From positions 31,717,420-31,781,419 of the forward strand of contig CM032669.1 in NCBI GenBank assembly GCA_019095985.1: DNA of 64,000 bases, in the 5' to 3' direction. Below are positions 51,466 to 63,904 of the stretch, in pieces (position 1 is the first letter of the stretch; every line of letters starts with the position of its first letter). Under the pieces are notes generated by a model that worked only from the letters and a program-made list of their open reading frames with translations, ran no database searches and had not been told where the DNA came from. The stretch is from Streblospio benedicti (taxonomy: Eukaryota > Annelida > Polychaeta > Spionida > Spionidae). The position numbers and the translations under genes were made by a program.

Positions 51466-54400
51466 CATGTAAATAAGATGAAATCATCTGCTATTTTGCC
51501 CATGCTCTACCGATGACTTGTACTCGAGTAGGACTGTGGTGAGTTGTGGTTAGCTTTATGCGAATAGAAAATGGATCACATATACATATAAAAAGTTGTT
51601 TTTGTTTTGCGTTTGGTTGTTTTTGTTTGGAAGGATGGGTGTACAGTGATGCGCTGTTTGTGGTATTATTAACTGAGATAAGGGCTATCTCCGCAAACGT
51701 GCTGGACAGAACAATATCACCAAACTAAACATCATAGAATACTGGGAGATGAAAGTTGAAAAGTGTGCATGTCAAAAATAAAGGTGTGGGATGGGACATC
51801 ATACTCCAGAGACATGGGTAATAGCTACTGGCTACAGGTTAAGGCGCAGCCAGGGGCGGCTATTTAAATGCCATTATATCTATATGCTCAAATTAGCATA
51901 CCGAAGCCGAAAACTCATCATAAGGATCATTTGTTTTTGTGTTTTGTATTTATTTTATTCTAGTAAGAAAGGGGCTGGGCAGGTGCAGGTTTTGCTAAGG
52001 GGTAGGCCCACCACATATTTTATAGGTTTCGTACACGGGAAGGCTTGCGGAGAAGCCCAAAACGCTATCACAGTGGCATGGTGGGGGTTGGGTGGATTCT
52101 GCCAACGCCTGCCGCTTGGTCTACCAGTGTCTGAATAAGAAAAGGGAAACACGTGAACAAACGCCCGTTTGAGCATTCAAACCAACTGCAAGTTGCACAC
52201 TACCTTCTAACATCAGTGACAAACACATTAAGCCAGTTCCATTCCGACTCCGTGTGGAGGTTATTTACCAACATTAGCAGCCCCATGTGACTTTGTAATG
52301 TCCTCCACAGGCAGGTAAATGCATTAAAAAATTACGTGTTGTGCTCTTCTTGATTGCAGTCAACACAACCTTTAGACAGTCATACATGGTTTTTGTTAAT
52401 ACTTACAAGGCATTTCAAAGGTTGCGTTTGCTTTGGCAATTGCTTTTACCACCTTCTGTGAAAGCTAACTTTGATAATATAGGGGATTTACAAGAAGTCT
52501 AAACCTAGAGTCACACATCGTCGAATGCTGAAACCGAATCCGGCCTTGTGATGTCAGTTGTCTGACAATTATTCAAAAAAGTGTCTACATACAGTGACGT
52601 CTGAATCGATATACGTGATCCAATTTAAGGATATTTCAATGAAAGAAATACGCAGAATGCTAAAAAAAAAGAAATGAATACACAAGCCACATGCAAACCA
52701 CACTATTACAAAATACAAAACATTATATAAGTTATGTGCTTAACCTCATATAACGTAAATGGGGCATAAAGCGGCAAAATGACCAATAACAAAGGGTAGA
52801 AGCAACGCAGAGAACATCATAAACCTCAAGTCATGTGGTAGTGTCGTGTTAAAAACCCATCCGTGGATCACACTCATGTGATGCAGTTTCAGATGCAGAT
52901 AATAACTTTGAATCAAAGTTGTGATTGGAAACAAGCCTATTAGCATTGCAAAATGAGATAGTTTGCATTCTGAAGCTTTTGGGTAGACTGGTATTTCAAA
53001 TAATTTTCCTGTTGTTTCTAAACAGAGTGGCACAGTCGGCAAATGTCATTTCGAGCATTGTTCCATCAAAGACGTGTTTCTAAAGGCGGAAAATCTTTCC
53101 TATTGGATTTGTTTCCTTTTACCCCCAGTGAATATTTAGCGATGAACAATCGTGATAGTCGAACTAGGGCTTAAGAATGCACAAACAAATCAGGGATATC
53201 ATGCTCAAAATGTCCGTCATCACTCTACAGAGGGTAATTAGTTATCTCACCTGAACAACACATCATTGTCTCTCCTTACCACAGCATGCTGCTAAGAAAA
53301 ATAATGCAAAAACACTCATGTTGTATGTGATATGCTTCCGGTTTGTACGCTACTACCGGTCATGACACGTGTCCTTAGATCACAGTCCACATTATGCAAA
53401 AACAAATGGAGAATTGGGTTGTTTTTAAAATCACATCCTGACAGTGGTAATCTACATAGCGAGCTATTGGTAGCAATTCAATCGAATTAACTAAATATTC
53501 GAGTTACTGTAAATGTCGGGTTATCAGAGTGGATAATTTATGTATAGCGGGCAGCACCAACAGTTGTTTGGAAACGTTATCTAGCGTATGCACACCGAAC
53601 AACATAATGCAAAGGATGATGGAATTTATACTGCTGTGGCACTGGACGAGTGTGATGCACATGTACCGAATTGCATACTGTGCGTGATATAATGTAATCA
53701 TTCATACCACTAAATGCCGGGCTTGATAATGTAGTATTCCATATTTTACTCTTCTATATTCTTCGTACATATCAGTATTTTCATTCGTGTTTTCATAACC
53801 TTTATCTTTTTCAGGGGTGTTTGTTTGATTTGTTTTGTTTCATTTTTGTTTTCTTCTAGCGTGTGGGTGTCACTTCTCCATATCTAACTCAGAATTCATT
53901 ATTTTTCATTTTCCCCTAGCATCAGTGCTGCGATTGCTAGACCTTTCAAACGTTGTCAGTGCAATGTCAATAGCAGTTCTGACTAGTCCCCATATCTTAA
54001 TCAAATATCGCTCAAGCACACACCTGTCTGACTGTAATACTAATCAGCCAAGTACACGTCCTACCACTTTACAAAATGAGCACGTATTCTTCCAATTAGC
54101 AATGCGAAATAAAACAGCTTAAATCTCAAAGCAACTCAGCTTAATAATTATAGTGTAATGGGCACGCATTCTTTAATTTCCGTTTGCAATACGAACAAAA
54201 ACAAATTACATCCCTAAGCATCTCGGTGTAATATTCATTTTAAACAAGCTCGAAATCTGGATGATATGTGGCACAGTTCGGTGCAAGATGCTAGTTGCAT
54301 TGAGTTCTCTTTGTGTTGTGATATATTTGTACACACCGTATTTGCTACCGGCTGGGTTTATCTATGTTGACATAGCCCGGAGGTCTGAAGGGGAAAACGC

Positions 54401-54921
54401 TGGTAATGTGTCCAATAATATGTTCGCTGTTCACATGGCAAGTCTAAGTTGATGATTGTGTATACATAACTCTGTATACTCCAAAATAAAAATACTGATT
54501 ATTCTTACTTTTTTGCTCCTCAGGTTGTTCTAATTGGTTGAAACGTGTACGATACTAGTTTATCTCACTTTTTTGTGAACGGGAGATTCTTCAGGGACTT
54601 TCCCGTGCTCATTAGCATACTACATTGGCGAGAAAAATGGCGATATTATATTTCAGCGGTGAGATCATCCCGGCTATGCTCTTGTTCGTTAACGCTCACT
54701 CACAGGCAAAGCTACCACTCGTGCATATATAAGATGACCTCACCACTAAAACATACTACAACTATTATAAATAATAACTAGTCTGTAAAGCATTAATATA
54801 CTAAAGTGTAACACTAACTAACATGGTTTCATCAAATCAAATCACCTGTTATTAAATCAGACATAGAGAGATAGTTATGTCCATATAACAATTAAAAGGG
54901 TAATATGCACTAGCCTCGCTT

Positions 54922-56145
54922 TTACAATTCAAAATCGTCATCTAGTTTCTCGCTTATCGGGTAATGTATATCACATGTCTTGAAACAAAATATGAGTAAC
55001 CTTGGCACAAATGAGTTACAACTAATATGCATTACATTTTCCATCAATATTGTATGCCAAAATCTTCTTATAACCTTCCTCTCAAGACTGTCGCCTACAG
55101 TTGCCTTGACTTGTAATGGCAAAACCATGTTTCCTATGAGTAAAGCTGTATTTGTGTGATCCAACTTTGGTGAGAGTTCGGCCAACAGCATAAGAAGATG
55201 ATCACTGCATGCTTCCTGTATATCTTCTGAAACTAATTGAGTTTCATAATGATCTCTATCAATTTCCATATCTGTACACTCTTTCTTGATAATTTTGGCA
55301 ATTGGTTTCAAATCAATGTCAGTGTTATCATCAACAAGTTTGAGCATTTGAGGAGCTTTGCTGCGAAAAACAATAACACTGGCAACACCATTGCCTGACA
55401 GAACAAGGAGATCTTCACCAAAGTGATTGACTAAACCATCAATAAGCTTTGGACGAGATAATGTGACACCTCCATAATTAACATATGTATCATAAATTTC
55501 TATTGAATTCCATAAATGAGACTGGTTTGATACCATTTCTGTAATCAAAGAATCAAATGCTGAATCAACTGCTTCGGGGGTATGTTTTGATGTTATATTC
55601 TTAAGATTGATAAACTTCTTATAACAATCATCATGATATTGCCCATCTGCAGCATGCAGATCTGATACGGCACCATTAACACGAACCCGAACTTCTTCTG
55701 CTTGAGAATCATTTCGAATATCACATACATTTAGTATCTTTTGCTTGAAGTCATCTGCTGTTTGGCATTGTACTACTTTCCTCCATCTATCTGGGTGTTT
55801 AGAGCAAGATGCCAACGATATGCATCTCTCTCCACAGAATAAGCAATGTTCTTTGAATATGAAGCATGATGACCCAGACCTACAGATTTTTTAGCCGGAA
55901 TAATTTCTTTCGTTTTTTATATTGCCACCTTTCTGCTTGCTCACATATCTACTAATATGGTGTGTTGAAGTATATGTTGATACACAGCTCTTATGACATC
56001 TGATTGAATCAACTCCATCAAGTCTATGAACCAAACCATCACCACGTTTAATACTTGAGCTTCTAATTGAGTCAACTCTAATGGCACCACAAGTTATGAA
56101 AATAGTAGAACTATTTGTACACTCAAAAAAGCATTTTTCTTCCAT
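54922..56145 (-). pseudogene. Orphan metazoan repeat-associated gene, copy B (N-terminal two fifths, truncated)
   Basis: N-terminal part of a large protein family that I recall as 'uncharacterized protein' models, often in high copy, in cnidarian, hemichordate and lancelet genomes; its function is unknown. The first segment (ATG at 56145, to about 55925) reads MEEKCFFECTNSSTIFITCG and includes SIKRGDGLVHRL and RCHKSCVSTYTSTHHISRYV. The second (about 55890 to 54922) includes SSCFIFKEHCLFCGERC, HPDRWRKVVQCQTADDF, DLHAADGQYHDDCYKKFI and a long helical region ending near LLAELSPKLDHTNTALLIGN. The paired Cys/His patterns (CLFCGERC, RCHKSC, YHDDC) suggest zinc binding. A short intron or frame change separates the two segments; candidate splice sites do not give an unambiguous phase. 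The C-terminal half expected for the family is absent, so this copy is probably dead or truncated. It lies antisense in the GPCR intron. Confidence 0.6.
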
Positions 56146-56187
56146 TATGATTGATAGATGAATTTTAAGTATGAAAATCAATTCCTT

Positions 56188-56430
56188 ACCTTGCAAAACA
56201 TACCAAAATACACCAGAATCACCTTTCTATCACCAATAATAAGGAAGTTATGAGCTTTTTATGCGCCATGATGAAAGCTGAGCCTGCCATTTTGTTTTTC
56301 GTGCGTAAAACATTCTGCCCAAGGTTGCCAAAGTGGCACCCGCCTGATTATTGTTCAGAACACCCCAGAGTATCATAATCAACAATAAAACATCATACAT
56401 CCAGCAAAACATGCTTCAGTTAAAAATTCC
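56188..56430 (-). other. 5' leader of copy B, homologous to 40,140-40,385
   Basis: About 240 bp upstream of the copy B coding part matches the sequence upstream of copy A at 40,140-40,385 (shared blocks include ATAAGGAAG, GAGCTT, CATTTTGTTTTT/GATTTTGTTTTT, CAACCATAAAACA-like). On the minus strand it ends in a good donor, GCAAG|GTAAGG (56190/56189), so it looks like a 5' untranslated exon of the same gene family. The donor is not preserved in copy A. Confidence 0.55.
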
Positions 56431-58364
56431 TATTTGACAACTGTTCAGGGTCAGTAACAATGCCACAATAATATTCATGCCAGCCCAGTGTTGGAAAATA
56501 AGAATTGGCAATTAATTCAATTTTACAACTCCCATATTTTTTTAGCTGGTTTACAAGCCAAACATTAATAGTGGCGTTTCACCGTTTCCTGGTGGGTCGT
56601 TCTAAAAAGTAACTGTACATCTCCCTCTATACAAAGTAATCAATTAATACACTTTGTGTATGTGTGTGTGTTTGCTGAAAACATAATGTAATTCTCGTGT
56701 TCAATAAGTATCCCTTTTTAGTGTCAGTGGAGAATGTTGATCAAACACATTATGTTCAATTTGCTTACACTGCACACATGAGCCCTTTGAGTAGGCCTAC
56801 CGTTTTTCTGGTCGGATTTCATAAGAACCCATTATTTTCATCTGACAGTTAAGAAAACACCTCTAATTCTATTGTTTGTCATTTCAACAACTCTTCAAAC
56901 ATACATCTTAATTTTACCTATACTTAAAATACGTTCACACGCCCATTTTAAACAAAGCCCCCATTAAAAAATGGCAGTCCGAACGTTTCAGTTTTTCTTC
57001 TGTGCGCAATTGCTATAAACTCTAGGATTTTTAGAAGTCAACATTTAATTGTGTTCGCTACTGCGTGCATGAAGTTAGGGTGTAAAACTTTGTTATTGTT
57101 TTCATTGAGCGAAGCTGACAATTCCCTCGACTCATACTTCGTCAGTTTTTACTTTTGATGTTTCGCAAATTATATAGCTCATGCTGTCTGACTTTGTGAT
57201 CACAGAAAGATCTGCAACGACAATCGCCTCTTTACAGATGTTGGATTGTTGATGCGTGTATTTTTATAGCCAAAACATGTCCCACATTATTTCGAGATTT
57301 TCTTTCTTATCGGTTGTCTATTTTAGCAACACTAACCACATGTTTATCTGTTTTTGTACATGAACTGTCCGTCAAGGCAGCCAAATAGTGTCTTATTGCG
57401 CGACAGTAGTTCAAATGGACAACATACTCACTTCAGTACCACTTGTATACTACATTGACGGTGGGATTAGCGTGAGCACGCAAGAGATGATCACGGAAAC
57501 AAACTCTTCAGCCGATAAATTATCCACGTCAAGTGGACTCATTGATCACTAACGATATACCACTCACTGGTTGTCGTGCGGTCAGAAAGGATCTCCCCCT
57601 CGGTGATTGGAGCCGAAAGGAGCTGTCAAGATGAGCTGAATTAATGGACATGCGCATCATTGACTTCCTGTCTTATACCTACCTATTTCATAACATGTGC
57701 ATTTTGGGCACACTGAGAATCAAGAGGGTAGCTATAGTTCTAAAAAAATAAACATAGTGTATCAACGTTTCAATGGGGTTCAGGATAATTCTACCGATTT
57801 CCATTTTTTAAGAGGATGTGATTTTGGCAGTGAGTGTCCTTTGCCTAACACGCAGCATTTTTAACAAGAAATTTGTTTAAATACCAATGGGCCCAATATT
57901 AATCAAATAGTGTATAATGACAGAACTCATTAAAACATGTACCTGAACACTAGATGCTAATTGTTATTAATTAGTGAAATGAAGGAAGACATCGCTTGTT
58001 ATTTATACAAATGCCAGTGGCCACCTCAAATGAAAATATAAATAAAAGCTCACTTGTTGGTACTGGAGAATTGAATATTTTTTTTATTTCTACTATAAAA
58101 GTCAACGAACACTCTACTCCAGCTATATAGACAAACACAGTGGATCCTGCACACTACATTCAAAGTAATTCAGCCGAGAATTTCCGTTTGGTTGTTCTCA
58201 TTTGAGGCCTTGTTATCTCTATATTTATTTCAGCAACTTACTCTTTATACACGCCGTATCATGTGTCACCATATCCTCGTGGAGGTAGACAGACGTTTTT
58301 GAAATGGTAAGCACAAATTGTACAGTGCGGACAATGCAACTGCGTGCGTATCTGAGGTAATTAA

Positions 58365-58680
58365 CTGTAACCACTCTACGTGTAAGCCCTGGGAGTAGTT
58401 AACTTCGTTGAACCACAACATTTCTACTACACAATGACCAGAGGTCAGTGCTACCAGAAAAGGGGGAGATCAAAACGAGGCTGAATGTACAGGGGTCAGT
58501 TAAGGGTAAAATTGAATGGAAGCTGAAAAACTCGTAGAATGAAATTACATTACCTGGTTTTAAGTCAGGGCAAAAACAAGTTTTGCATTTGGTTGAAAAA
58601 CTCACATTAACCATTCTAAATGTAAGCCCTGGGAGTAGTTAACTTCGTTGAAGCAGCACATTCCTACTACACAGTGGACG
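58365..58680. repeat. Direct repeat, two ~70-bp copies 240 bp apart
   Basis: GTAAGCCCTGGGAGTAGTTA followed by ACTTCGTTGAA and CTACTACACA occurs at about 58,381 and 58,621. Confidence 0.85.
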
Positions 58681-59916
58681 ATTTTAGTGACTTTTTCTAT
58701 CTACATTTTGGAGAGAAAATATATACATATTACCGAAAAAGATGTAGTTAAAAGATCATTGTTTTTTTTTTTCAAAAGGTAAGCCCGTGCGTACACTAAT
58801 ACGTCTGCTACATCCCTGCATATTATGCGGAAAACCGTGCTGTTCCCACAACTTACTTAGAATCAAATCCAGATGCAAAGTAATCTAATTGAAGTGGACT
58901 TGAGTCCATACAAGTTACCAAGTCCCTATAGACACAATTCTGGTTCTCATAACTTTACGCACTGATGCGATGACAATCAAACCAGCGGGCATGCTTCTTC
59001 AGCTTATGTAAACGAAAAATCAAAGAGTTGCCAAACTATTTTTATCTTTGATTGTAACCAAATCTAAGTGGATATCTATGATGGTACATTTTTCTTTGGG
59101 TTTAGTCATGCGTTTTCCTTTTGAAGACAAATTAATCTTCGTTAACTCGTTTTATGTGTGAGTTTTTTTTTTTTTTTTGTTTCGTCGAAAGTTTTATAGA
59201 CAACACAGAGCACAATTACTTTCACTTGAAGTTTGCTCAAACAGCCATTGCATTCCTTTTCATCCCTTTATTACCCTATCATAAAACTCTGGCGAGCACT
59301 ATTGCACTTGGTGTCAACTGTCACTACAAAATGTACAAAGTCAGTAAAACTTCCATCAAGACCCTTCTTTCGAGACCTCATCAATATCAAAACCATAGTC
59401 CCATGTGATTCTCCATAAAGACCTCTTTGCCCAAACCCTATGAACCCAGTCCCTAGGGTGATCTCAACAGAGAGATTCGACGTTATGCAGATTGAGCAAA
59501 CCCTACAATCACCCATGCTTGACACACCTGTCTATCTTGTGAGGTGTAATGCATCAAATGCACAAAATGAGGTTGCTGATTTCATCTCGTGACATTCGTT
59601 GTATGTCAGCTCTGAAAGAACGTCATTTTAACGAGACAACCACTCTCTGCGAGAGGTCGACTTTTTTTGTTTAAATTTATTTGTGTGAATAATACTTTGT
59701 ATGATGATATTTTATAATTCATGTTGATGGATGTGATGTATATTGGTTATAATACAGTGAAAATTTAATATTCAATTTTTTTTCTGGGGGATGCTTTTTC
59801 CAATCTGGGAACGTTATGATATGACTTATTTATTATAAAAACGAAGCAGACACTCGTTGAGTGTGAGAGATAACTCTATGAAAAATGCAACGACTTGCAA
59901 CATGTCTTCTTCTTTT

Positions 59917-59970
59917 TCTCCTTCTCCTTCTCCTTCTCCATCTCCTTCTTCTTCATCTTCATCTTCATGT
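59917..59970. repeat. (CTT/CTC)n microsatellite
   Basis: Pyrimidine-rich CTTCTC/CTTCAT triplets, just upstream of the nested hairpin at 60.0 kb. Confidence 0.9.
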
Positions 59971-60004
59971 TGTTCTTCGCCGCACCGTTAACATCGACAT
60001 CGAC

Positions 60005-60138
60005 TTCGAAAAATATACACCGAGCTCCACCGATGATGCCTAGTATCTACCGAGTTATGTGACTTTCGCATAAGTCACAAAGCTCGGTATATGCCCGACA
60101 TCGGTGGAGCTCGGTGGCTTTTTCGGCTGTTGCCGAGT
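60005..60138. repeat. Nested hairpin built on CACCGAGCTCCACCGATG
   Basis: CACCGAGCTCCACCGATG (about 60,019) pairs with CATCGGTGGAGCTCGGTG (about 60,099). Inside, TACCGAG pairs with CTCGGTA and TGACTT with AAGTCA. Outside, CGAAAAA pairs with TTTTTCG. Together they form one long stem of about 110 bases. Confidence 0.7.
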
Positions 60139-60639
60139 TTCCCTCGTATAGCACGGTGATGTGAACGGGCTCCGAAACAAACACTGGCCGAATTCCGTAT
60201 TGTGTCATTTTGAAAAGGACAGTTTGGTTCGACCGACGTGCTAGCAACTACCGGCCGGTGGTTAGCCTGTGGTTAATTCCAGGAAAGAATTGTGGTGTTG
60301 TATGACAGGCCCCGGCTGATAGTCGGCCGTTCAAGGGCCGAGGCATATTCCGATGCAGTAAGGATGGGACTGCAATGGCGGAGCTCGGTAACAGCACATT
60401 AAATTTCAACTGCGAAGTTAAATTTCCCACTGGCTACTACCGATACGGTGTTACGTTCCAAACGAGGCGCTCGACCGGTGCCTAGGGAAAATCTTATCGC
60501 TGGTGCATCGGAACCTCATCGGCTGAGCTTTATGACTTAAACCTAAACATGGCTAAAGTAAATATATTTTGCCCATGAGTCGACATTAATAATGTGGTGA
60601 CGCAGTGCTCTCTGAGCTCTTTTAATATAATATAGCCAT

Positions 60640-60855
60640 TCCACCAATTTGAAGGTCATGTTTCAAACAGTATAGAAACTACAATCGCGAAGTCCCCAAA
60701 CAGAATTACTTCTATAGCTTCATACCAAATATTTGTTTAAAGTTTGAACAAAATCTGTTCATTAGTAAACACTCTAGCTTGTCCAGAGACATACATAGAT
60801 GCATACATAGTTAAATAGAAACGAAACAAACCCAAGGCTTTGCTTCAGCTGCTGA
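60640..60855 (+). repeat. Interspersed repeat E, copy 2 (short)
   Basis: CCAATTTGAAGGTCATGTTT, AGTATAGAAACTACA and the end TCATTAGTAAACACTCTAGC, then GGCTTTGCTTCAG. The internal units are missing. Confidence 0.65.
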
Positions 60856-61205
60856 AGTGGCGCAACAACAAAGTAAAACCACGCTGTCCAATGCGGAGAA
60901 CCCGAATTTGGAAAATATGTCCCACTGTTTGTGTACATTATGTTTCAAACATGCTTATAATAATCACTGTTAAGATAATAGATATATTTGCTAACCTGCC
61001 ATCATCTCTTGCACAATCATATACGTTTCTGTTATATAAAAAGTGACAAAGTATGCATGAAAATATAATAAACTATTAAATCATGTAAATTAAACAGAAG
61101 ATAATGACACACTATTTTGTAATTAGAAATATAGATAAATCAGTCTATAATAGTAATTACTATCGTGGGATAGATGGATGATGATTCATGCAATCATTAA
61201 TGCCT

Positions 61206-61736
61206 AGGGCACATTCCACCGCAAGGTGGGTCTACAGCCAGTCTACGACCAAAAACGCAAGGAGATCGTAACGATCCGTGAGTGTGCAGTGCGGCAAACG
61301 TAGTTTTTTTTTTCAAGGCCATGAAGGCAGTATGGTGGCCGCAGGTGCGACCACCCTATGTCATAGTCTGACCGTAAGGAGCCAGTGCGGAGACCTTGCG
61401 GTAATCGTATAATCACAGAGGATTTACCCACATGTTGTCGGTACAGTGCTGGCGCAGTGCGTTCTCTGTAACATGAACGTACGAATGCCGCGCTCTAGTA
61501 ATCCCACCGTGCGTAGAGCGTAAGTTATACGTGAGTATTAACACACGTTTGATGCATGTTGATCTCACGGTCACCTCAACAAAACCATTCCCAGTGCCGT
61601 CGCACTCCAAACGCACGGAGCCCGTGCGTATGTGCCCACAACTGTACTTTTCTCAATGCATGCGGAAAACGTTGTAGACCCCGCAGATCTCAACACACCT
61701 TGCGGGGAACACGCCCGCAATGTGGAATGTGCCCCT
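61206..61736. mobile_element. GC-rich MITE with AGGGGCACATTCCAC ends
   Basis: The left end AGGGCACATTCCACCGCAAG and right end (read inward) AGGGGCACATTCCACATTGC are inverted repeats about 530 bp apart. The interior is rich in CpG and CGCAAGG/CCTTGCGG pairs and has no convincing gene, though overlapping short ORFs exist on both strands. The end AAGGGCACAACCGGCCCCGC at 16,704 may be a relative. Confidence 0.6.
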
Positions 61737-62505
61737 CGCTTATCTCGGAACTTTTGTGTGATGGCCTTGCATTGCACCAAGCAAGGCACATGTGCACTAT
61801 CTATTGACTGTAGAATTAGATGAACTTGTGATAGGGCATTCAAGCATTTGGGTGCCAATCAGGTTCTGTCTCAATGGGTGTTCAGTGAATGCATACCTCA
61901 CTTCTTAAGTGGTGCAGATTTGGTGATGCTGAATGGTTAGTAGGGCAGTAGAACGGTTCTTCAAATATCAGTCAATGTTGGGAAAGTTTAACCATGTTGG
62001 AGGGTGTTGATTTTGTGGATTATTGTCAACATTTTATAATCATGTAAGAATGGAATAGATATGGCAGGATGAAGACGAAAGTGTATTCTTTCTAACGCAA
62101 TGCCTTCTAGCAACGTGGAATGTTTAGACAGACGAAACAGAGGGTGGAATTTTTGGGGACTAAGATAATACGTTAATAGCTGCTGGCCATGCTACTGTTA
62201 TCGTAGCATCAACAACAGAAAAAAAAAGATTTTTTCACTTGGCATAGGTCTGCTCAGTATATAACAATGCAAATTAACAATGAAAATTATTGTTTATTTG
62301 TACTAAAATGCGCACAACATGGTAGTACTACTAGCCCCTAACACTACTTAAACTCACCCATGTTGAAAGGATTTCTTCAACAAAGACTGACAATTGAAGC
62401 ACCATGAGAAATGTAGCTCACTAGAATTACAGGCTGCCCCCACTGTATGCTACCCGGGGAATTGAGAGAGACCGTTCATGTGGCAGTGAAAGATCCATGC
62501 ATTTG

Positions 62506-62580
62506 GTTTATGGTTTGGAAGGGGTGCACTTAAGGGATCTCATGGGGTTTGTACTCGCAATCAATGTGGTGGACATGCAA
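62506..62580 (+). mobile_element. CATWGGCAGATCYAG MITE, internal fragment
   Basis: GGTGCACTTAAGGGATCTCA, GGGGTTTGTA and GTGGACATGCAAT match the MITE core; neither end is present. Confidence 0.5.
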
Positions 62581-62744
62581 TTGTATACATTGTATGTCTG
62601 TAAACTTCAACAAACATCCCATCACCAAGTCAGCTCTTACCATGAGACAATAATGAGTAATGCATAAACAACACAATACACTTAAAACAACGACTAAAAC
62701 TAGATCAAACCCATAAGTCAATGGTGTTCTCGTGCCGCTGTGGT

Positions 62745-63342
62745 CTTTTAGCATTCTAATCTAATATAGCCATTACGCCAATTTGATGGACATGTTTCAA
62801 TCAGTATTGAAACTACACTGGAATATAAAATGAAAATAATTGAAATGGCTCTGCAAGGTAAAATTCCCTTGGCAAACTGCCAAAATTGGACACAGTTGAT
62901 GTATATTAGGCATGTAAGCATCGCATCAAGTTTGAATGTTTTCTTAAAAGCTGTATTGAAACTGTTGAACAAAATTGCAAAGAATGACCTAAAATGGCCT
63001 TGTGGGTATCACTCTTAAATTGGCAAAGTGAAAATTTTGAACACATGTTATTGCCTCTAGGCATGAAAGCATTGTACCAAGTTTGAATGTTTCAAGCAGT
63101 ATTACGGATATTGCAAAAAAGTCAAAAATGGACCATAAATGGCCATGTGGAAAGCACAATTTAGTTGGCAATGTGCCCTAAATCTAATCACTTCAGTTTC
63201 CCTTCATACTATACATCATAGCTGTGTGAAGTTTGAAAGAAATCAGTTATTTGGTAAACACTCTAGCTTGTCCGGAGACATACAAACATGCACAGTCGGA
63301 TACAAATAAAACAAACACAATGCTTTGCTTCAGACGCAATAG
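62745..63342 (+). repeat. Interspersed repeat E, copy 3, abutting GPCR exon 4
   Basis: CCAATTTGATGGACATGTTT, AGTATTGAAACTACA, three internal units (...AAATGGCC...CAATTTAGTTGGCAAAGTG-like) and the end GGTAAACACTCTAGCTTGTC with AATGCTTTGCTTCAG. Exon 4 begins about 30 bp later. Confidence 0.65.
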
Positions 63343-63371
63343 TATAATCACAAGAACTCTATGTTATCCAG

Positions 63372-63498
63372 GTACCTGGTGGTGACGGCCCCACTTAAGA
63401 AGCGGGTGAACAAGCCCCGGCCGCCAGTCGTGATCGCGTGCATATGGGTGCTGGCTGTGGCCATAGCCTCGGTGCAGCTTGGCATTGCCAGAGTGCAG
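63372..63498 (+). CDS. Class A GPCR, exon 4 (DRY, ICL2 and TM4)
   Basis: A 127-nt exon after acceptor ATGTTATCCAG; its first G completes Arg of DRY. It encodes YLVVTAPLKKRVNKPRPP and then VVIACIWVLAVAIASVQLGI. The AxPL of ICL2 and Trp4.50 of TM4 are typical of class A receptors. The donor is CAG|GTAAAT, phase 0. The phases of exons 3 and 4 fit across the 32-kb intron, which is strong evidence that they belong to one transcript. A repeat shared with 15.4 and 60.6 kb ends only about 30 bp upstream of the acceptor. Confidence 0.88.
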
Positions 63499-63904
63499 GT
63501 AAATGAGTACATTATTGGTGTTTTTAAAACAGTAGTGAGTTATCAGCTATTAAATGTGGCGAGCAGCTCATAGCATCGCTTGTAAGACGCCAGTCACAAG
63601 TTATGTTGACAGTGCTCAAGTTGTTTGGCACCATCAACAAATGATTACGGTTCACTACTTCCAGCTATTACCTATACTGTACTTGCTACCTTAGAGACAG
63701 AGGTTAGTTTGGATGTTGAAAATGACGTGAGCATTGCCAATAACTTGGGTTTGACATCTAGGCAGATTGCTGATATTTTGTAATTCAGTTTTTGAAAATT
63801 GATAGCCACGTGAAAAACAAAGATGACCTCCGATTTTTGTTTATTCATATTCCAAGATCAAAACGGTTATCATCTTTGCTAACAGTTGCCGTTTTTGCCA
63901 ATAG

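Larger units (their letters stand above)
31491..63371 (+). other. GPCR intron 3 (32 kb)
   Basis: Holds the nested element, the antisense orphan ORF, copy B and the repeats listed separately. Stretches 46,001-47,219, 48,071-49,184, 51,466-54,921 and 56,431-58,364 show no supported gene. Confidence 0.7.

Noticed and set aside
51791-52138. 115-codon plus-strand frame
   Set aside because: Patchy composition, no motif, no splice or homology support.
61556-61858. Overlapping frames of 63-95 codons on both strands
   Set aside because: They fall in the CpG-rich MITE and its edge; high GC lowers stop frequency.
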